Notes under the pieces: model-generated
Told to the model about the DNA's origin: nothing
Seen by the model: the letters and a program-made list of their open reading frames with translations, nothing else
Database searches by the model: none
Program-made: the position numbers and the translations under genes
NCBI GenBank assembly: GCA_030587365.1
Contig: JAUQZE010000043.1
Coordinates: 1-49,396, forward strand
Direction of reading: 5' to 3'
DNA length: 49,396 bases
DNA from: Candidatus Freyarchaeota archaeon
GTDB taxonomy: Archaea; Asgardarchaeota; Jordiarchaeia; Jordiarchaeales; Jordiarchaeaceae
Shown here: positions 44,313-49,396 of the stretch, one piece after another
How the letters are laid out: the number at the start of each line of letters is the position of its first letter
Numbering within the stretch: the stretch's first letter is position 1

Positions 44313-45437
44313 GTGCTTCTGTTGGGAAAGTTTCATGTCCTGAACTCAGGGGATGTTACTTTGACCGAAATTGATATCATGTTCAGTGAGGATATGGGAA
44401 AATACGATTTTGGGCCAGGGCATCCTTTTAGAGGAGATCGGTTCACCAATTTTATTGAACGTTTTCGAGAGGAGCTTTTGAGTGTGAGATCGAGATTTGA
44501 AATTGTGGAGCCGAGATACGCTACCGAAGAGGAAATATTACTGGTTCATGATCCTCTTTACGTAGACTATGTTAAAAAGACGGCGGCGAGGAACGGTTTT
44601 CTAACGCTGGATACTCCTCTGTCCCCTGGGATGCATGAACAGGCGAAACTGGTGGTTGGAGCCGCTCTGGGAGGCGTGGAGAGGATTATGAGTGGTGATG
44701 CTTTAAAAGCCGTGGTTATCGGTGGGGGAATGCATCACGCGGGTGTGGATTATGGCGGCGGCTTCTGCATTTATAATGATGTTGCGATAGCTGCTAAGAT
44801 GCTTCTTGAAAAATATAAGCTTGAGAGGATACTTATCATAGATACCGACGCTCATGCTGGTAATGGAACGGAGGACATCTTCTACGAGGAGCCTCGGGTG
44901 CTCTTCATTTCGCTTCACCAGGATCCTAGGACGTTGTATCCGGGGAAAGGTTTTATTTGGGAGATAGGCTCTGGTGAGGGTAAGGGCTACACTGTTTGTG
45001 TGCCTTTGCCTCCGGGCTCAGGATATGATGTTTATACTCTGGTTATGGATGAGATCTTCGTGCCTTTGGCGCGTGAATTTAAGCCCCAGATAATCTTTAG
45101 AAATGGAGGCAGTGATCCTCACTTTGCCGATACGCTTACTAATCTTGGTCTTTCCATGAAGGGTTTTAGTATGTTTGGACGGTATGTTGGTGAGATGTCT
45201 GGGGAACTATGTGGGGGCAAGGAGCTGGATTTCATTGGAAGCGGCTATAATCCCATTGTTTTACCTAACGCTTGGGTTTCCATTATTTTGGGACTGGCGG
45301 GTATCGACAGGATTTTACCCGAACCTGTTAAACCTCCTCTATGGCTTGATGACCCGAAACTCGTAGAATACACAAAATCTAAGGTTATTGAAGAAATTAA
45401 GTTAACCTTGAGGGATTACTGGAATTGTTTTAGGTAG
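44313..45437 (+). CDS. Histone-deacetylase-family (AcuC/acetylpolyamine amidohydrolase-like) enzyme
   Basis: The 374-residue protein has the zinc amidohydrolase signature. There is a tandem His in GGGMHHAGVDYGGGFCIYND (H141, H142) and an IIDTDAHAGNGT motif with zinc ligands D179 and H181. The third ligand is D268 in NGGSDPHFAD, and a catalytic Tyr is likely in GSGYNP. Such enzymes remove acetyl groups from lysine, polyamines or small molecules; archaeal substrates are rarely known. The usual N-terminal pattern is GPGHPFRGDR here, so the true start could be later than the GTG at 44313. The nearest SD (AGGTGG, 44291-44296) is 17 bp upstream. The m5C methyltransferase gene follows on the same strand. 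Confidence 0.85.
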   Translation: MLLLGKFHVLNSGDVTLTEIDIMFSEDMGKYDFGPGHPFRGDRFTNFIERFREELLSVRSRFEIVEPRYATEEEILLVHDPLYVDYVKKTAARNGFLTLDTPLSPGMHEQAKLVVGAALGGVERIMSGDALKAVVIGGGMHHAGVDYGGGFCIYNDVAIAAKMLLEKYKLERILIIDTDAHAGNGTEDIFYEEPRVLFISLHQDPRTLYPGKGFIWEIGSGEGKGYTVCVPLPPGSGYDVYTLVMDEIFVPLAREFKPQIIFRNGGSDPHFADTLTNLGLSMKGFSMFGRYVGEMSGELCGGKELDFIGSGYNPIVLPNAWVSIILGLAGIDRILPEPVKPPLWLDDPKLVEYTKSKVIEEIKLTLRDYWNCFR

Positions 45438-45510
45438 TGTGTTTAATAATTCTAATGCAATCTGTCGTATTGAGGGTTGTGTGAATTCTTTGTATTGTGG
45501 GTGAGTTTCT

Positions 45511-46842
45511 TTGACTACTAGTAGGGAATTGGCGGCGGATATGCTCTCACAGTATGAGAGTAATTGGAGGAGTGCATCACTTCGTACTATTTTTTATAAT
45601 ACGGTTGATGCGGTGAATGTTGAGGATATCCCTGTTAAAACAAGTAGTTACGGTCTAATGCTAGAAACGATAAAGCGTTTTAACACGCTTGATTATTTAC
45701 TTATAAGATTTATTAATAAAAAAAGTTTTAGAGAGATGGACCCCTTCTTGCGTAATATGCTTAGAATTGCCACGCTAGAGTTGAAATTCAATTATGATTC
45801 CACGGTTCATGTTGAGGACATAGTCTACAAGTTGATATCAAAGAGGCGGGGTGAGGATGATGCGAAATATGCTATGACTATTCTTAGGAAAGTTAATGAG
45901 TTCAATTTCGAGGAAGCTCTAAGGGAACTGGATCAAAATACGCAGATGAGTCTCAAATATTTTCATCCCACGTATCTGGTCAATAAGTTTGTAGAAATTT
46001 TTGGTTACGATGAAGCGGTAGAGTTGATGCAAGCTAATAATCAGAAGAAGGCGGTCTGGCTTAGAATCAACACCCTGAAAACGAGCATGGAGGAAGCGGT
46101 TCAAACACTTAAGAAGGAAGGCACGGGGGTTAAACAGGATGAAGACTTCCCAGAGGTTTTTAGGTTACAGGAAACAGAAAACCCGGTTCCTCTAACACCG
46201 GTTTTTAAAGATAGAAGTATAATAATTCAAGACAAAGCAAGCGCAGCTGTAGTTTACGCATTAGACCCTAAACCGGGAGAACATATCCTTGACGCCTGCG
46301 CCGCCCCGGGAATGAAGACCTCTTTCATTTCACAGAAAATGAGAAACACCGGTTTAATAACCGCGGTGGATAATAATCAGGCGCGTCTAAATAAGATGAA
46401 AGAACTGCTTGAAATTTCAGGAGTGGAGAACGTGGAATTCAAGTTGGCAGATTCAAGGAAGCTATCCGAAGGCAAGTACGACAAGATTCTAGTGGATGCC
46501 CCCTGCACTTCTAGCGGTGTCATACAGTCCTCACCCGAGATGAAATGGAGACTGAACCAAAACCAGGTCAACATGTACTCCTCCATTCAGAAGGATATAC
46601 TCAAAAACACACTAAACCTATTGAAGAAAAACGGAACACTGGTATTCTCAACATGTTCAATTTTTCTAGAAGAGGGAGAACAAGTCATAGACGCAATAAA
46701 AGAAAAAGTTACCATTATAAAACCAAAAATTCCCGGCTCCGAAGGCTACAAGGGATACACCTTTTCCCCAAAAATAAAAAGATTCTTACCCCACAAACAC
46801 GACACCCAAGGATTTTTCATATGCCAAATGAAGCTAAAATAA
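45511..46842 (+). CDS. NusB-domain-fused RNA m5C methyltransferase (RsmB/NSUN family)
   Basis: The 443-residue protein has an N-terminal NusB-like helical domain (~1-150), then a PUA-like or linker region and a SAM-dependent methyltransferase. Its motifs are ILDACAAPGMKTSFIS (SAM loop), ITAVDNNQARLNKMKELLEI, ILVDAPCTSSGVIQSSPEMK (motif IV Cys) and LVFSTCSIFLEEGEQV (motif VI Cys, the nucleophile). It methylates cytosine in rRNA or tRNA; the target cannot be named. The TTG at 45511 has the SD GGGTGAG about 5 bp upstream. Coding is G/T-rich in the first ~550 bp and A/C-rich in the rest. Confidence 0.85.
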   Translation: MTTSRELAADMLSQYESNWRSASLRTIFYNTVDAVNVEDIPVKTSSYGLMLETIKRFNTLDYLLIRFINKKSFREMDPFLRNMLRIATLELKFNYDSTVHVEDIVYKLISKRRGEDDAKYAMTILRKVNEFNFEEALRELDQNTQMSLKYFHPTYLVNKFVEIFGYDEAVELMQANNQKKAVWLRINTLKTSMEEAVQTLKKEGTGVKQDEDFPEVFRLQETENPVPLTPVFKDRSIIIQDKASAAVVYALDPKPGEHILDACAAPGMKTSFISQKMRNTGLITAVDNNQARLNKMKELLEISGVENVEFKLADSRKLSEGKYDKILVDAPCTSSGVIQSSPEMKWRLNQNQVNMYSSIQKDILKNTLNLLKKNGTLVFSTCSIFLEEGEQVIDAIKEKVTIIKPKIPGSEGYKGYTFSPKIKRFLPHKHDTQGFFICQMKLK

Positions 46843-46990
46843 AAACCCCTTAACGAAAAAGGTCCCCTCCAATCTTCTGAATCAAAAAACCAAAACTCTG
46901 AATGAATAGCCCCTTTGTCTGATTGGAAACACTTATAGTATACTTCAAATAATTTAATACTAGGGTCAGCGGTCAAGCGGAGACATATAA

Positions 46991-47797
46991 ATGCCTGAAA
47001 AGAATAGCTACAAATACTGTTACCACTGCGGAACTCAGATGGAAATAGGCGACAGCTACTGCCCAAAATGTGGTGCAGACGCTCCACCACCACCAAAATT
47101 TTGTATCATATGCGGGAAGAAACTAGCACCTAATACAAAATTTTGTTTAAGATGCGGATTTGAGCAAACCCTACCTGAAGCAGTAGAAGAGTTGGAAGAC
47201 CTAAACAATGTCAAGTATATTTTTGTCCGAAATAACGCGGGATTAGCTCTCTACGAACAGAGTCTTCTCATGTCTACCGAGTTCAATGCCGACTTACTAG
47301 CCGGCTTCACAATGGCAATTTCCAACTTTTCAGTCGAACTCGGCAAAAAAGGCGTGCGGGGCTTAATTTTCCAAGAAGAAAAGGGCACCACTTCAAGAAT
47401 GCTAGCAGAAGTAGGTGAATATGTAACTGTAGTTGCAATGATGAATTATGAATCCCGAAGCGTAAAGAAAAAATTAAAATTATTAGTAAAAAGAATAGAA
47501 GAAGACTGCACACCCATTTTAAAAAGCTGGAAAGGAAACGTTACAGAAATACGAGAAAAAATTGTACCAATAATAGAAGAAGTGTTCAAAGTAAGCAGAC
47601 TCCCAGAACTAGAAAAACAAAAAATAAGCGAAACACAAAAAGCCCCCCAAATAGAAAACGAATCATCAACAGGAGAGGTAACCTCAGACCAAATAAATAA
47701 CACAAACGATCAAACAAAAGACAGTAATACCGACGTAAACCCCCAATACATACCAAAGAAAGAACCCCAAGCTCAAAACGAGGAAATCAGATTATAA
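46991..47797 (+). CDS. Double zinc-ribbon / longin-like protein
   Basis: The 268-residue protein begins with two CxxC-CxxC zinc ribbons (CYHCGTQ...CPKCG and CIICGKK...CLRCG) in residues 1-55. A longin-like domain follows (~70-190): strand VKYIFVRNNAGLALYEQSLL, helix, strand GLIFQEEKGTTSRMLAEV, EYVTVVAMM and a long helix, in the same order as the gene at 9698. The C-terminal ~70 residues are disordered and rich in Gln, Asn and Glu. Zinc ribbons joined to a longin domain suggest an adaptor. Such combinations are known from Asgard archaea. It has its own AT-rich upstream region. Confidence 0.65.
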   Translation: MPEKNSYKYCYHCGTQMEIGDSYCPKCGADAPPPPKFCIICGKKLAPNTKFCLRCGFEQTLPEAVEELEDLNNVKYIFVRNNAGLALYEQSLLMSTEFNADLLAGFTMAISNFSVELGKKGVRGLIFQEEKGTTSRMLAEVGEYVTVVAMMNYESRSVKKKLKLLVKRIEEDCTPILKSWKGNVTEIREKIVPIIEEVFKVSRLPELEKQKISETQKAPQIENESSTGEVTSDQINNTNDQTKDSNTDVNPQYIPKKEPQAQNEEIRL

Positions 47798-47907
47798 CTT
47801 AATTTTTATTTCCTTAAGAATATTATAAGCGCAATATGGGAAAAAGGAGTGCTAGATTCTTTTTTAGATTTTAAAAAAAGAAAATAGAAAGTAGGTAATG
47901 AAAGCCA

Positions 47908-48495
47908 TTACTTAAAAAGCACCGCCTTTGCTGTGCCTATTATCGATTTTTGCACGCTGTAAAAAGTATGCTCTATTCTGTTTTTATCCTTTTTAAGTTC
48001 GAAAACAATATTATGTCCTTCCTTCAACCAGCCTCTGTAAGCCGCCTCATAGAGTTTCAGGCTACTATCCGATGGCGCCTCAGTCTTATCCGGTGTTAAT
48101 GGAGAGCTTATTGTTGCAACCGGGGTTACTGCCTCCTGCCATATTTCCAGATCCAAGAATTTTTTACCCTTCTCCTTATACTTTTTTATGACTTTTGCCT
48201 TGGAGTGCACCATATCTCCGGGTCTCACCATGCCCCTGAACTGCACATCAATATCCTTTAGTTCCCCGTCTTTTCCGAGCCAATTTACAAGAGCTTGAAT
48301 CATATAGGCCATATCCAGAAGACCGTGAGCGATAACACCCTTTAAACCAGCCATGACTGCAATCTGCTCATTTGTGTGAATGGGATTCCCATCCCCTGAG
48401 GCCTTAGCGTATTCCACTAATTGTTCTCTTTTTATTGGTCCCTTAATGTAGGGTGGTATTTCAAAACCTTCCTCTATTTCATTAAAACTTACCAT
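47908..48495 (-). CDS. MaoC-like hydratase, catalytic subunit
   Basis: The 195-residue protein is a hot-dog-fold (R)-enoyl-CoA hydratase. The motif GDGNPIHTNEQIAVMAGLKG carries the catalytic Asp and His pair, followed by VIAHGLLDMAYM. The C-terminal half has VQFRGMVRPGDMVHSKAKVI, typical of the fold. It lies 15 bp after the FAS1-DH-like gene on the same strand, and two-gene pairs of this kind form heterodimeric hydratases (HadAB-like). A C-terminal extension of about 60 residues is unusual. It probably acts in fatty-acid or acyl-CoA metabolism, perhaps with the dehydrogenase at 17461, although they are far apart. Confidence 0.8.
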   Translation of the reverse strand: MVSFNEIEEGFEIPPYIKGPIKREQLVEYAKASGDGNPIHTNEQIAVMAGLKGVIAHGLLDMAYMIQALVNWLGKDGELKDIDVQFRGMVRPGDMVHSKAKVIKKYKEKGKKFLDLEIWQEAVTPVATISSPLTPDKTEAPSDSSLKLYEAAYRGWLKEGHNIVFELKKDKNRIEHTFYSVQKSIIGTAKAVLFK

Positions 48496-48510
48496 GTTTA
48501 TTCCTCCCGT

Positions 48511-48951
48511 TCAAAATCCTCCAGGTCTTATTATGAAGGTGGTGGTTACCCTGGACACCATTTCGTTATTTTGATTTTTAACAGGTATATTGAACACTAA
48601 AAATAACATGTTGTCTTTTACATAAATCTCTTTGATTTCTACTTGCAGCTCCAGTTTATCCCCTGGTTTTACTGGTGCTAAGAGCTCGTATCTTTGTCCG
48701 CCGTGTAACAGTTTGGAAATGTCTTTAATGATTCCCTCTTCTCCAAGTTTGCCTAGGGAAGCAAATGAGGAAATCCAGTATACTGAGGTGAATGCGAGTG
48801 GAGCTACTAGTTTGCCGTCGTCTTTTTCGAGAAACTCCGGTTTCATATCATCGGTGGCTTTGGCGTAGTTTCTGATTCGGTCTCCGCTTACCTCAAAAGT
48901 TACAGGCGAAAAGGTCATGCCGATATATTTATCATATTTGGATTCGCTCAA
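48511..48951 (-). CDS. FAS1-dehydratase/MaoC N-like hydratase, partner subunit
   Basis: The 146-residue hot-dog protein resembles the non-catalytic partner in heterodimeric MaoC-type hydratases. It has FEVSGDRIRNYAKATDDMKP, then VAPLAFTSVYW and LHGGQRYELLAPVKPGDKLE. The catalytic D-x4-H pair of the partner is replaced (KATDDMKPEF), consistent with a structural subunit. It is the first gene of the pair. The gene shares direction and tight spacing with 47908-48495. Confidence 0.75.
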   Translation of the reverse strand: MSESKYDKYIGMTFSPVTFEVSGDRIRNYAKATDDMKPEFLEKDDGKLVAPLAFTSVYWISSFASLGKLGEEGIIKDISKLLHGGQRYELLAPVKPGDKLELQVEIKEIYVKDNMLFLVFNIPVKNQNNEMVSRVTTTFIIRPGGF

Positions 48952-49145
48952 ATTGTTCCGCCTCCAAAATACTTGTTTAACCAGTTCTATCTATGCAAAA
49001 AAACTTTCGGAGTGCCTTGTTTTTGCGGTTGTTTACTATTTTTTCGTATTTAGTATTAAATTTTTATGGTCTTATGCGGTTTTTGTTAATTTCTAGTGTG
49101 GCTGGTGGATATATTTTATTATTTTTTTTAAAATATATATTATTA

Positions 49146-49396
49146 ACTAAACTTTGGCAAATTTTAGGTTATCTCCATCTGGTATAGAGTTTTGAGGCCC
49201 TTCATGTCTGATAGAGTGAACTGCAATATCTGGTCAGCTGTTCTGACCCTCTGGGCGAGTTTCACCACTAGGTCGATGAAGGATCTTAAGACCTCCAGTG
49301 CGGCGTACCGGCAGCGGGAGCCAACCGTCTTAAGGCCGGCTCTCATCCATCCTATGGAACCGCCGTCCCTCGGGCTGAGCTGTAGGAGGGTGTGGG
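49146..49396 (-). mobile_element. 3' end of an IS-like element (right copy of the 251-bp terminal inverted repeat)
   Basis: Exact reverse complement of 2-252. The copy boundary lies between 49145 and 49146, next to an AT-rich spacer. Both copies face inward with their 3' ends and are cut by the window edge, so the element body lies outside on both sides. Confidence 0.6.
49164..49396 (-). CDS. C-terminal fragment of the same unidentified (probably IS-encoded) protein
   Basis: The frame is open from the window edge to its stop (49164-49166 on the minus strand) and its last ~77 residues match the left-hand copy exactly. The start lies outside the window. Interpretation as for 1-234. Confidence 0.4.
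   Translation of the reverse strand, partial: HTLLQLSPRDGGSIGWMRAGLKTVGSRCRYAALEVLRSFIDLVVKLAQRVRTADQILQFTLSDMKGLKTLYQMEIT

Noticed and set aside
48993..49187. 64-residue hydrophobic plus-strand frame
   Set aside because: It crosses the boundary of the IS-like repeat, has T-rich composition and lacks an SD sequence, so it is probably not a gene.
1..49396. Linear extrachromosomal element with terminal inverted repeats (Borg-like or viral)
   Set aside because: Gene content is housekeeping and metabolic (ligase, proteasome, MoaA, AMP phosphorylase), and the repeats carry a truncated open frame at the window edge, which fits a transposon copy better.

Overview
The window is archaeal chromosomal DNA, AT-rich, with compact genes, many TTG and GTG starts and Shine-Dalgarno (SD) sequences of the GAGGTGATCC type that match an archaeal 16S tail. 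Archaeal markers are a proteasome beta subunit, an AMP phosphorylase, an archaeal-type ATP-dependent DNA ligase and the DUF39/NIL-ferredoxin pair for homocysteine synthesis. Two longin-like proteins, a profilin- or roadblock-like protein, a membrane protein with a cross-brace zinc finger and several unique multi-pass proteins point to an Asgard-type lineage. That placement is inference from reading alone.

Both window ends carry the same GC-rich 251-bp sequence in inverted orientation (2-252 and 49146-49396). Each holds the 3' end of an open frame that runs off the edge, followed by an IS-like terminus. The window is best read as chromosome between two copies of one insertion element, where assembly stopped.

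Layout. 0.4-5.3 kb: a giant TrmB-type coiled-coil protein and a cysteine-cluster protein, on the minus strand, with AATG...CATT palindromes upstream of both. 6.1-10.3 kb: a DUF4139-like protein, coiled-coil and small proteins, and a longin-winged-helix protein, with two structured intergenic elements. 10.4-13.9 kb: membrane proteins, a TIM-barrel protein, a pyruvate-kinase C-domain protein. 14.6-16.5 kb: the homocysteine-synthesis pair. 16.6-19.0 kb: a coiled-coil winged-helix protein and an acyl-CoA dehydrogenase with a C-terminal winged-helix-like extension. 19.2-21.5 kb: the profilin-like protein and DNA ligase. 22-25.1 kb: AMP phosphorylase, an unknown protein and the proteasome beta subunit. 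25.6-28.7 kb: a HEAT-repeat protein and an NAD-dependent epimerase with a zinc-ribbon tail. 29.7-31.6 kb: a winged-helix protein, an atypical ferredoxin and MoaA. 31.7-34.3 kb: a GlcF/GlcD-like oxidoreductase pair. 35.1-44.0 kb: a five-gene minus-strand operon (transglutaminase/DUF4129, DUF4350-like, MoxR, DUF58, membrane protein). 44.3-47.8 kb: a histone-deacetylase-family enzyme, an RNA m5C methyltransferase and a zinc-ribbon/longin protein. 47.9-48.95 kb: a two-gene MaoC-type hydratase.

Mobile-element relics are numerous. Two related ~300-bp elements (about 14.0 and 21.65 kb) are bounded by palindromes and retain the coding tail of IS200/IS605 OrfB (TnpB) without the rest of the gene. Weaker tails of the same kind lie near 11.3, 27.1, 28.9 and 29.3 kb. 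These could be stand-alone guide-RNA (omega-RNA) loci. Several genes also switch abruptly between A/C-rich and G/T-rich coding.
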